Positions 12,054 through 24,510 of a DNA stretch of 64,000 nucleotides are shown here, piece by piece. Numbering within the stretch: position 1 is the first letter of the stretch; each line of letters starts with the position of its first letter. The translations under genes were made by a program, and so were the position numbers. The DNA is taken from contig CM060990.1 in NCBI GenBank assembly GCA_030765065.1, positions 9,113,501 through 9,177,500 on the forward strand, read 5' to 3'. Below the pieces are notes generated by a model that saw only the letters and a list, made by a program, of their open reading frames with translations, did no database searches and was not told the origin of the DNA. This DNA comes from Deroplatys truncata (lineage: Eukaryota; Arthropoda; Insecta; Mantodea; Mantidae).

Positions 12054-15000
12054 TTGGGGTTTGCTCAAAACAATTTCTTGTATTCTGGAAACATAAGCAC
12101 ACCAGATCGCCGAAAACTTTACGCAGAACAATGTCTAGTATTCCAGATACCTTGGTGCACACCAGATCGCCGAAAACTTTACGCAGAACAATGTCTAGTA
12201 TTCCAGATACATTGGTGCACACCAGATTGCCGAAAACTCTACTAAAAGCAATGTCTAGTATTCCAGATACATTGGTGCACACCAGATTGCCGAAAACTAT
12301 ACTAAAAGCAATGTCTAGTATTCTAGAAACCTTGGTGCACACCAGATCGCCGAAAACTCTACTAAAAGCAATGTCTAGTATTCTAGAAACCTTGGTGCAC
12401 ACCAGATCGCCGAAAACTCTACTAAAAGCAATGTCTAGTATTCCAGATACATTGGTGCACACCAGATCGCCGAAAACTCTACTAAAAGCAATGTCTAGTA
12501 TTCCAGATACATTGGTGCACACCAGATCGCCGAAAACTCTACTAAAAGCAATGTCTAGTATTCCAGATACATTGGTGCACACCAGATCGCCGAAAACTCT
12601 ACTAAAAGCAATGTCTAGTATTCTAGAAACCTTGGTGCACACGAGATAGCCGAAAACTCTACTAAAAGCAATGTCTAGTATTCTAGAAACCTTGGTGCAC
12701 ACCAGATCGCCGAAAACTCTACTAAAAGCAATGTCTAGTATTCTAGAAACCTTGGTGCACACCAGATTGCCGAAAACTCTACTAAAAGCAATGTCTAGTA
12801 TTCTAGAAACCTTGGTGCACACCAGATACCCGAAAACTCTACTAAAAGCAATGTCTAGTATTCTAGAAACCTTGGTGCACACCAGATTGCCGAAAACTCT
12901 ACTAAAAGCAATGTCTAGTATTCTAGAAACCTTGGTGCACACCAGATAGCCGAAAACTCTACTAAAAGCAATGTCTAGTATTCTAGAAACCTTGGTGCAC
13001 ACCAGATCGCCGAAAACTCTACTAAAAGCAATCTCTAGTATTCTAGAAACCTTGGTGCACACCAGATAGCCGAAAACTCTACTAAAAGCAATGTCTAGTA
13101 TTCTAGAAACCTTGGTGCACACCAGATCGCCGAAAACTCTACTAAAAGCAATGTCTAGTATTCCAGATACCTTGGTGCACACCAGATCGCCGAAAACTCT
13201 ACTAAAAGCAATTTCTAGTATTCTAGATACCTTGGTGCACACCAGATCACCGAAAACTCTACTAAACGCAATGTCTAGTATTCTAGATACCTTGGTGCAC
13301 ACCAGATCGCCGAAAACTCTACTAAACGCAATGTCTAGTATTCTAGAAACCTTGGTGCACACCAGATCGCCGAAAACTCTACTAAATGCAATGCCTAGTA
13401 TTCTAGAAACCCTGGTGCACACCAGATCGCCGAAAACTCTACTAAACGCAATGTCTAGTATTCTAGATACCCTGGTACACACCAGATAGCCGAAAACTCT
13501 ACAAAAAGCAATGTCTAGTATTCTAGAAACCTTGGTGCACACCAGATTGCCGAAAACTCTACTAAAAGCAATGTCTAGTATTCTAGAAACCTTGGTGCAC
13601 ACCAGATACCCGAAAACTCTACTAAAAGCAATGTCTAGTATTCTAGAAACCTTGGTGCACACCAGATTGCCGAAAACTCTACTAAAAGCAATGTCTAGTA
13701 TTCTAGAAACCTTGGTGCACACCAGATAGCCGAAAACTCTACTAAAAGCAATGTCTAGTATTCTAGAAACCTTGGTGCACACCAGATCGCCGAAAACTCT
13801 ACTAAAAGCAATGTCTAGTATTCCAGATACCTTGGTGCACACCAGATCGCCGAAAACTCTACTAAAAGCAATGTCTAGTATTCTAGATACCTTGGTGCAC
13901 ACCAGATCACCGAAAACTCTACTAAACGCAATGTCTAGTATTCTAGATACCTTGGTGCACACCAGATCGCCGAAAACTCTACTAAACGCAATGTCTAGTA
14001 TTCTAGAAACCTTGGTGCACACCAGATCGCCGAAAACTCTACTAAATGCAATGCCTAGTATTCTAGAAACCCTGGTGCACACCAGATCGCCGAAAACTCT
14101 ACTAAACGCAATGTCTAGTATTCTAGATACCCTGGTACACACCAGATAGCCGAAAACTCTACAAAAAGCAATGTCTAGTATTCTAGAAACCTTGGTGCAC
14201 ACCAGATCACCGAAAAGTCCACTAAAAGCAATATCTAGTATTCTAGATACCTTGGTGCACACCAGATCGCCGAAAACTCTACTAAACGCAATGTCTAGTA
14301 TTCTAGAAACCTTGGTGCACACCAGATCGCCAAAAACTCTACTAAACGCAATGTCTAGTATTCTAGAAACCTTGGTGCACACCAGATCGCCGAAAACTCT
14401 ACTAAACGCAATGTCTAGTATTATAGATACCCTGCTGCACACCAGATAGCCGAAAACTCTACTAAACGCAATGTCTAGTATTCTAGATACCCTGGTGCAC
14501 ACCAGATAATCGAAAACTCTACTAAAAGCAATGTCTAGTATTCTAGAAACCTTGGTGCACCAGATCGCCGAAAACTCCACTAAAAGAAATGTCTAGTATT
14601 CTAGATACCTTGGTGCACACCAGATCGCCGAAAACTCTACTAAACGCAATGTCTAGTATTCTAGAAACCTTGGTGCACACCAGATCGCCAAAAACTCTAC
14701 TAAACGCAATGTCTAGTATTCTAGAAACCTTGGTGCACCAGATCGCCGAAAACTCTACTAAACGCAATGTCTAGTATTATAGATACCCTGCTGCACACCA
14801 GATAGCCGAAAACTCTACTAAACGCAATGTCTAGTATTCTAGATACCCTGGTGCACACCAGATAATCGAAAACTCTACTAAAAGCAATGTCTAGTATTCT
14901 AGAAACCTTGGTGCACCAGATCGCCGAAAACTCCACTAAAAGAAATGTCTAGTATTCTAGATACCTTGGTGCACACCAGATAGCCGAAAACTCTACTAAA

Positions 15001-18000
15001 AGCAATGTCTAGTATTCTAGAAACCTTGGTGCACACCAGATCGCCGAAAACTCTACTAAAAGCAATCTCTAGTATTCTAGAAACCTTGGTGCACACCAGA
15101 TAGCCGAAAACTCTACTAAAAGCAATGTCTAGTATTCTAGAAACCTTGGTACACACCAGATCGCCGAAAACTCTACTAAAAGCAATGTCTAGTATTCCAG
15201 ATACCTTGGTGCACACCAGATCGCCGAAAACTCTACTAAAAGCAATTTCTAGTATTCTAGATACCTTGGTGCACACCAGATCACCGAAAACTCTACTAAA
15301 CGCAATGTCTAGTATTCTAGATACCTTGGTGCACACCAGATCGCCGAAAACTCTACTAAACGCAATGTCTAGTATTCTAGATACCCTGGTGCACACCAGA
15401 TCGCCGAAAACTCTACTAAAAGCAATGTCTATTTTTCTAGAAACCATGGTGCACACCAGATCACCGAAAACTCTACTAAAAGCAATGTCTAGTATTCTAG
15501 ATACCCTGGTGCACACCAGATCGCCGAAAACTCTACTAAACGCAATGTCTAGTACTCTGGATACCCTGGTGCACACCAGATCGCCGAAAACTCTACTAAA
15601 AGCAATGTCTAGTATCCAAGAAACCTTGGTGCACACCAGATCGCCGAAAACTCCACTAAAAGCAACGTCTAGTACTCTAGATACTTTGGTGCACACCAGA
15701 TCGCCGAAAACTCTACTAAATGCAATGTCTAGTATTCTAGATACCTTGGTGCACACCAGATCGCCGAAAACTCTACTAAAAGCAATGTCTAGTATTCTAT
15801 AAACCCTGGTGCACACCAGATCACCGAAAACTCTACTAAACGCAATGTCTAGTATTATAGATACCCTGGTGCACACCAGATAGACGAAAACTCTACTAAA
15901 AGCAATGTCTGGTATTCTATAAACCTTGGTGTACACCAGATTGCCCAAAACTCTACTAAACGCAATGTCTAGTATTCTGGATACCTTGGTGCACACCAGA
16001 TCGCCGAAAACTCTACTAAAAGCAATGTCTAGTATCCTAGAAACCTTGGTGCACACCAGATTGCCGAAAACTCTACTAAACGCAATGTCTAGTATTCTAG
16101 AAATCCTGGCGCACACCAGATTGCCGGAAACTTCGCTCAAAGCAAAGTTTAGTATTCTGGAAGCCATAGTCAACCAGATTGCCGAAAACTCTACTAAACG
16201 CAATGTCTAGTATTCTAGAAATCCTGGCGCACACCAGATCGCCGGAAACTTCGCTCAAAGCAAAGTCTAGTATTCTGGAAGTCTTAGCACACCAGATCGC
16301 CGAAAACTTTGGTCAAAGCGATGTTTAATATTCTGGAAGCCTAAGCACACCAGATTGCCAAAAACGTTGCTCAAAGCAATGTCTAGTATTCTAGAAACCT
16401 TGGTGCACACCAGATCGCCGAAAACTTTACTCAAAGCAATGTCTAGTATTCTAGAAACTTTGGCGCACACCAGATCGCCGAAAACTTTGCTCAAAGCAAT
16501 GTCTAGTATTCTAGAAACTTTGGCGCACACCAGATCGCCGAAAACTTTGCTCAAAGCAATGTCTAGTATTCTAGAAACTTTGGCGCACACCAGATCGCCG
16601 GAAACTTCGCTCAAAGCAAAGTCTAGTATTCTGGAAGTCTTAGCACACCAGATCGCCGAAAACTTTGGTCAAAGCAATGTCTAGTATTCTGGAAGTCTTA
16701 GCACACCAGATTGCCAAAAACTTTGCTCAAAGCAATGTCTAGTATTCTGGAAGTCTTAGCACACCAGATCGCCGAAAACTTTACTCAAAGCAATGTCTAG
16801 TATTCTAGAAACTTTGGCGCACACCAGATTCCCAAAAACTTTGCTCAAAGCAATGTCTAGTATTCTGGAAGTCTTAGCACACCAGATCGCCGAAAACTTT
16901 GGTCAAAGCAATGTCTAGTATTCTGGAAGTGTTAGCACACCAGATTGCCGAAAACTTTGGTCAAAGCAATGTCTAGTATTCTGGAAGTGTTAGCACACCA
17001 GATCGCCGAAAAGTCCACTAAAAGCAATATCTAGTATTCTAGATACCTTGGTGCACACCAGATCGCCGAAAACTCTACTAAACGCAATGTCTAGTATTCT
17101 AGAAACCTTGGTGCACACCAGATCGCCAAAAACTCTACTAAACGCAATGTCTAGTATTCTAGAAACCTTGGTGCACCAGATCGCCGAAAACTCTACTAAA
17201 CGCAATGTCTAGTATTATAGATACCCTGCTGCACACCAGATAGCCGAAAACTCTACTAAACGCAATGTCTAGTATTCTAGATACCCTGGTGCACACCAGA
17301 TAATCGAAAACTCTACTAAAAGCAATGTCTAGTATTCTAGAAACCTTGGTGCACCAGATCGCCGAAAACTCCACTAAAAGAAATGTCTAGTATTCTAGAT
17401 ACCTTGGTGCACACCAGATAGCCGAAAACTCTACTAAAAGCAATGTCTAGTATTCTAGAAACCTTGGTGCACACCAGATCGCCGAAAACTCTACTAAAAG
17501 CAATCTCTAGTATTCTAGAAACCTTGGTGCACACCAGATAGCCGAAAACTCTACTAAAAGCAATGTCTAGTATTCTAGAAACCTTGGTACACACCAGATC
17601 GCCGAAAACTCTACTAAAAGCAATGTCTAGTATTCCAGATACCTTGGTGCACACCAGATCGCCGAAAACTCTACTAAAAGCAATTTCTAGTATTCTAGAT
17701 ACCTTGGTGCACACCAGATCACCGAAAACTCTACTAAACGCAATGTCTAGTATTCTAGATACCTTGGTGCACACCAGATCGCCGAAAACTCTACTAAACG
17801 CAATGTCTAGTATTCTAGATACCCTGGTGCACACCAGATCGCCGAAAACTCTACTAAAAGCAATGTCTATTTTTCTAGAAACCATGGTGCACACCAGATC
17901 ACCGAAAACTCTACTAAAAGCAATGTCTAGTATTCTAGATACCCTGGTGCACACCAGATCGCCGAAAACTCTACTAAACGCAATGTCTAGTACTCTGGAT

Positions 18001-21000
18001 ACCCTGGTGCACACCAGATCGCCGAAAACTCTACTAAAAGCAATGTCTAGTATCCAAGAAACCTTGGTGCACACCAGATCGCCGAAAACTCCACTAAAAG
18101 CAACGTCTAGTACTCTAGATACTTTGGTGCACACCAGATCGCCGAAAACTCTACTAAATGCAATGTCTAGTATTCTAGATACCTTGGTGCACACCAGATC
18201 GCCGAAAACTCTACTAAAAGCAATGTCTAGTATTCTATAAACCCTGGTGCACACCAGATCACCGAAAACTCTACTAAACGCAATGTCTAGTATTATAGAT
18301 ACCCTGGTGCACACCAGATAGACGAAAACTCTACTAAAAGCAATGTCTGGTATTCTATAAACCTTGGTGTACACCAGATTGCCCAAAACTCTACTAAACG
18401 CAATGTCTAGTATTCTGGATACCTTGGTGCACACCAGATCGCCGAAAACTCTACTAAAAGCAATGTCTAGTATCCTAGAAACCTTGGTGCACACCAGATT
18501 GCCGAAAACTCTACTAAACGCAATGTCTAGTATTCTAGAAATCCTGGCGCACACCAGATTGCCGGAAACTTCGCTCAAAGCAAAGTTTAGTATTCTGGAA
18601 GCCATAGTCAACCAGATTGCCGAAAACTCTACTAAACGCAATGTCTAGTATTCTAGAAATCCTGGCGCACACCAGATCGCCGGAAACTTCGCTCAAAGCA
18701 AAGTCTAGTATTCTGGAAGTCTTAGCACACCAGATCGCCGAAAACTTTGGTCAAAGCGATGTTTAATATTCTGGAAGCCTAAGCACACCAGATTGCCAAA
18801 AACGTTGCTCAAAGCAATGTCTAGTATTCTAGAAACCTTGGTGCACACCAGATCGCCGAAAACTTTACTCAAAGCAATGTCTAGTATTCTAGAAACTTTG
18901 GCGCACACCAGATCGCCGAAAACTTTGCTCAAAGCAATGTCTAGTATTCTAGAAACTTTGGCGCACACCAGATCGCCGAAAACTTTGCTCAAAGCAATGT
19001 CTAGTATTCTAGAAACTTTGGCGCACACCAGATCGCCGGAAACTTCGCTCAAAGCAAAGTCTAGTATTCTGGAAGTCTTAGCACACCAGATCGCCGAAAA
19101 CTTTGGTCAAAGCAATGTCTAGTATTCTGGAAGTCTTAGCACACCAGATTGCCAAAAACTTTGCTCAAAGCAATGTCTAGTATTCTGGAAGTCTTAGCAC
19201 ACCAGATCGCCGAAAACTTTACTCAAAGCAATGTCTAGTATTCTAGAAACTTTGGCGCACACCAGATTCCCAAAAACTTTGCTCAAAGCAATGTCTAGTA
19301 TTCTGGAAGTCTTAGCACACCAGATCGCCGAAAACTTTGGTCAAAGCAATGTCTAGTATTCTGGAAGTGTTAGCACACCAGATTGCCGAAAACTTTGGTC
19401 AAAGCAATGTCTAGTATTCTGGAAGTGTTAGCACACCAGATCGCCGAAAAGTCCACTAAAAGCAATATCTAGTATTCTAGATACCTTGGTGCACACCAGA
19501 TCGCCGAAAACTCTACTAAACGCAATGTCTAGTATTCTAGAAACCTTGGTGCACACCAGATCGCCAAAAACTCTACTAAACGCAATGTCTAGTATTCTAG
19601 AAACCTTGGTGCACACCAGATCGCCAAAAACTCTACTAAACGCAATGTCTAGTATTCTAGAAACCTTGGTGCACACCAGATCGCCGAAAACTCTACTAAA
19701 CGCAATGTCTAGTATTATAGATACCCTGCTGCACACCAGATAGCCGAAAACTCTACTAAACGCAATGTCTAGTATTCTAGATACCCTGGTGCACACCAGA
19801 TAATCGAAAACTCTACTAAAAGCAATGTCTAGTATTCTAGATACCTTGGTGCACACCAGATCGCCGAAAACTCTACTAAACGCAATGTCTAGTATTCTAG
19901 AAACCTTGGTGCACACCAGATCGCCGAAAACTCTACTAAACGCAATGTCTAGTATTCTAGAAACCTTGGTGCACACCAGATCGCCAAAAACTCTACTAAA
20001 CGCAATGTCTAGTATTCTAGAAACCTTGGTGCACACCAGATCGCCGAAAACTCTACTAAACGCAATGTCTAGTATTATAGATACCCTGCTGCACACCAGA
20101 TAGCCGAAAACTCTACTAAACGCAATGTCTAGTATTCTAGATACCCTGGTGCACACCAGATAATCGAAAACTCTACTAAAAGCAATGTCTAGTATTCTAG
20201 AAACCTTGGTGCACCAGATCGCCGAAAACTCCACTAAAAGAAATGTCTAGTATTCTAGATACCTTGGTGCACACCAGATCGCCGAAAACTCTACTAAACG
20301 CAATGTCTAGTATTCTAGAAACCTTGGTGCACACCAGATCGCCAAAAACTCTACTAAACGCAATGTCTAGTATTCTAGAAACCTTGGTGCACCAGATCGC
20401 CGAAAACTCTACTAAACGCAATGTCTAGTATTATAGATACCCTGCTGCACACCAGATAGCCGAAAACTCTACTAAACGCAATGTCTAGTATTCTAGATAC
20501 CCTGGTGCACACCAGATAATCGAAAACTCTACTAAAAGCAATGTCTAGTATTCTAGAAACCTTGGTGCACCAGATCGCCGAAAACTCCACTAAAAGAAAT
20601 GTCTAGTATTCTAGATACCTTGGTGCACACCAGATAGCCGAAAACTCTACTAAAAGCAATGTCTAGTATTCTAGAAACCTTGGTGCACACCAGATCGCCG
20701 AAAACTCTACTAAAAGCAATCTCTAGTATTCTAGAAACCTTGGTGCACACCAGATAGCCGAAAACTCTACTAAAAGCAATGTCTAGTATTCTAGAAACCT
20801 TGGTACACACCAGATCGCCGAAAACTCTACTAAAAGCAATGTCTAGTATTCCAGATACCTTGGTGCACACCAGATCGCCGAAAACTCTACTAAAAGCAAT
20901 TTCTAGTATTCTAGATACCTTGGTGCACACCAGATCACCGAAAACTCTACTAAACGCAATGTCTAGTATTCTAGATACCTTGGTGCACACCAGATCGCCG

Positions 21001-23133
21001 AGAACTCTACTAAACGCAATGTCTAGTATTCTAGATACCCTGGTGCACACCAGATCGCCGAAAACTCTACTAAAAGCAATGTCTATTTTTCTAGAAACCA
21101 TGGTGCACACCAGATCACCGAAAACTCTACTAAAAGCAATGTCTAGTATTCTAGATACCCTGGTGCACACCAGATCGCCGAAAACTCTACTAAACGCAAT
21201 GTCTAGTACTCTGGATACCCTGGTGCACACCAGATCGCCGAAAACTCTACTAAAAGCAATGTCTAGTATCCAAGAAACCTTGGTGCACACCAGATCGCCG
21301 AAAACTCCACTAAAAGCAACGTCTAGTACTCTAGATACTTTGGTGCACACCCGATCGCCGAAAACTCTACTAAATGCAATGTCTAGTATTCTAGATACCT
21401 TGGTGCACACCAGATCGCCGAAAACTCTACTAAAAGCAATGTCTAGTATTCTATAAACCCTGGTGCACACCAGATCACCGAAAACTCTACTAAACGCAAT
21501 GTCTAGTATTATAGATACCCTGGTGCACACCAGATAGACGAAAACTCTACTAAAAGCAATGTCTGGTATTCTATAAACCTTGGTGTACACCAGATTGCCC
21601 AAAACTCTACTAAACGCAATGTCTAGTATTCTGGATACCTTGGTGCACACCAGATCGCCGAAAACTCTACTAAAAGCAATGTCTAGTATCCTAGAAACCT
21701 TGGTGCACACCAGATTGCCGAAAACTCTACTAAACGCAATGTCTAGTATTCTAGAAATCCTGGCGCACACCAGATTGCCGGAAACTTCGCTCAAAGCAAA
21801 GTTTAGTATTCTGGAAGCCATAGTCAACCAGATTGCCGAAAACTCTACTAAACGCAATGTCTAGTATTCTAGAAATCCTGGCGCTCACCAGATCGCCGGA
21901 AACTTCGCTCAAAGCAAAGTCTAGTATTCTGGAGGTCTTAGCACACCAGATCGCCGAAAACTTTGGTCAAAGCGATGTTTAATATTCTGGAAGCCTAAGC
22001 ACACCAGATTGCCAAAAACGTTGCTCAAAGCAATGTCTAGTATTCTAGAAACCTTGGTGCACACCAGATCGCCGAAAACTTTACTCAAAGCAATGTCTAG
22101 TATTCTAGAAACTTTGGCGCACACCAGATCGCCGAAAACTTTGCTCAAAGCAATGTCTAGTATTCTAGAAACTTTGGCGCACACCAGATCGCCGAAAACT
22201 TTGCTCAAAGCAATGTCTAGTATTCTAGAAACTTTGGCGCACACCAGATCGCCGGAAACTTCGCTCAAAGCAAAGTCTAGTATTCTGGAAGTCTTAGCAC
22301 ACCAGATCGCCGAAAACTTTGGTCAAAGCAATGTCTAGTATTCTGGAAGTCTTAGCACACCAGATTGCCAAAAACTTTGCTCAAAGCAATGTCTAGTATT
22401 CTGGAAGTCTTAGCACACCAGATCGCCGAAAACTTTACTCAAAGCAATGTCTAGTATTCTAGAAACTTTGGCGCACACCAGATTCCCAAAAACTTTGCTC
22501 AAAGCAATGTCTAGTATTCTGGAAGTCTTAGCACACCAGATCGCCGAAAACTTTGGTCAAAGCAATGTCTAGTATTCTGGAAGTGTTAGCACACCAGATT
22601 GCCGAAAACTTTGGTCAAAGCAATGTCTAGTATTCTGGAAGTGTTAGCACACCAGATCGCCGAAAACTTTGCTCAAAGCAATGTCTAGTATTCTGGAAGT
22701 CTTAGCACACCAGATCGCCGAAAACTTTGGTCAAAGCAATGTCTAGTATTCTGGAAGTGTTAGCACACCAGATTGCCGAAAACTTTGCTCAAAGCAATGT
22801 CTAGTATTCTGGAAGTGTTAGCACACCAGATCGCCGAAAACTTTGCTCAAAGCAATGTCTAGTATTCTGGAAGTGTTAGCACACCAGATTGCCAAAAACT
22901 TTGCTCAAAGCAATGTCTAGTATTCTGGAAGTCTTAGCACACCAGATCGCCGAAAACTTTGGTCAAAGCAATGTCTAGTATTCTGGAAGTGTTAGCACAC
23001 CAGATCGCCGAAAACTTTGGTCAAAGCAATGTCTAGTATTCTGGAAGTGTTAGCACACCAGATTGCCAAGAACTTTGCTCAAAGCAATGTTTAATATTCT
23101 TGAAGCCTAAGCACAGCAGATCGTCTAAAGCTT
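12054..23133. repeat. 60/58-bp satellite array, about 185 monomers
   Basis: This is an uninterrupted head-to-tail array. The common monomer is 60 bp and contains 'accagatcgccgaaaac', 'tctactaaaagcaatgtc', 'tagtattctagaaac' and 'cttggtgcac'. A second, 58-bp type reads 'tttggtcaaagcaatg' and 'ctggaagtcttagcac'. It dominates the right side (about 16.3-17.0, 18.7-19.4 and 21.9-23.1 kb). The outermost units on both sides are the most diverged and resemble each other ('cataagcac' and 'cctaagcac'). There is no CENP-B-like box that I recognise. Long open frames on both strands arise because 60 is a multiple of three, and I do not annotate them as genes. The flanks are unrelated unique sequence. Confidence 0.97.
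14213..22660. repeat. Higher-order repeats of the satellite, three copies
   Basis: A distinctive junction variant (cgaaaagtccactaaaagca) recurs at 14,213, 17,007 and 19,445, giving units of about 2,794, 2,438 and about 3,216 bp. The units share the same ordered series of private variants: an 'atttttctag' monomer, a 'tatccaagaa' monomer, a 'gtcaaccag' junction and then the 58-bp block. Over a 1.3-kb core, units 1 and 2 translate identically and unit 3 differs by only a few residues. The length differences come from extra sets of monomers in units 1 and 3. A separate 660-bp (11-monomer) duplication lies at about 13.09-14.15 kb. Confidence 0.9.
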
Positions 23134-23139
23134 TTCATA

Positions 23140-24035
23140 CAACTCTACATTGCTGATGAATTATCCCCAGTTACATGCTCGTAATCACTCACTGGACATT
23201 TTTGAACAGCTGCACGAAATACTTATGTACAAATGCTAACATTGCATTAGAAAAGAATAAAATTTCGCCCCAAAATAATACTCAAATACCTGATGTTATG
23301 ATATGAAGAAATTGCAACCTCTAGGAAGGGAAAAAATCAAATTGTACTAACGGTAAGAGTTTACCATTTGCAGTAATGCAGAAGCCGAGTGAATTAATGT
23401 GGAGAGTAAATAAGGATTTAATGTGTGTTTTGGAACAGCAAGTGACTATTACATCCTAGTGTAACATTCAAATGCAATGTGAATATGTGCAGACCAACGA
23501 TGCACTGTATTTTGTTGGGCTCTGTGGACCGTAACAATCATAATTTTGGTCAATATTACCTTCGGATTTCCAAGGCAAGAGGCCAAATTTGTTTGGAGAC
23601 CTTTTACTTTTATACTCCAAAAGAAAATAAATTATGTTTCATTAAAATTTTGGCACAGTAAAATATATGTCCATGACATATGCAAAGAGTGGTGCCAAAT
23701 TGCACGAAAAATGGCAAATATTCTCTTGACATTGCAACTCGTGAAGCACGCGTGTATGGGGCATATGACACGCGCCATTACATTTCTACTGAGAGGTAGG
23801 AAAGCGTTGAAAAGGATTTAGGAATTTTCTTGAATCTGGATCTTAGTATTCCTTTCATAAAACTTTGTTATTACCTGTGTAGCACAACCCAAAATATGAT
23901 ATAACTATGTGCGCCTCGAGTGTGTCACTTCAGAGCATCTTGGAGTTCCCTGCAGAATCCACGTTTCTCTGTTTGCTCTTCTCATTTTGGTTTCCTTTCC
24001 CCTTTTTTAGGCAGAGATCTGTCCAGTAACCGGTG
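23140..24035. other. Unique AT-rich DNA after the satellite, no gene seen
   Basis: Only short frames lie here (about 60-90 codons at 23.5-23.8 kb), with no motif and overlapping one another in different frames. Confidence 0.55.
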
Positions 24036-24037
24036 GT

Positions 24038-24510
24038 TACCGAGCGAGATGGCTTTGCGGTAACGTGTGAGGCTCGTATTCGGTTGACCCGGAGTTCGAT
24101 TCCTTGGCCGACCGCTCGACCATGCGCTTTTCGTGGCTTTCGGGGTCGATAAGCCGAATGCAGGGGTGGTTCTCTTCTACCACGAGTTTTCCTTCCCTAT
24201 TTCCTTTCATGTCGCTTCCCCTTTTATGATTCAGTTGTGCGTAGGGGCCGTGCAGTGTTGGTAAGTTTTCGGATAGATGGCGCAGATACTTGCTCATTGG
24301 AAAGTTCTTCTCATCCCTATCAGATGGCACACTTCTCTGAGCCGCCTCAGGTGGGTAGAGTTCTGTCCGGTTCCGCCAGAGGGAAGCCTCCTCTGAGCAG
24401 TCCGCCGGTGTATCCGGATCATCAAGCTTGCTCGTCCGTGTCGGCCGACCTGCGGTTCCTTCACCTCGTTCGTTGCTCTTGGGGATGGTAAGTACAAAAG
24501 ATGCGAGGTA
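24038..24510 (+). mobile_element. tRNA-derived SINE with composite 3' part
   Basis: Box A-like 'gagatggctttgcggtaacg' lies at about 24,046-24,065 and box B-like 'gagttcgattcc' at about 24,091-24,102. The body then reads 'ttttcgtggctttcgggg' and 'gccgaatgcaggggtggttct', a head-to-body order shared with the SINE at 36.15 kb. The last 45 bp (24,445-24,490: 'ggttccttcacctcgttcg', 'ggggatggtaag') match the 3' part of that other SINE only in reverse complement, so one of the two is a composite. Long chance frames on both strands overlap this GC-richer stretch and are not genes. Confidence 0.7.

Noticed and set aside
11965-22340. Many long ORFs on both strands across the satellite (up to 871 codons)
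   Set aside because: They follow from the 60-bp period and occur on both strands of the same bases. No start context, domain or composition indicates a protein gene.
12054-23133. CRISPR-like array
   Set aside because: Monomers are contiguous with no unique spacers, and the sequence context is eukaryotic.
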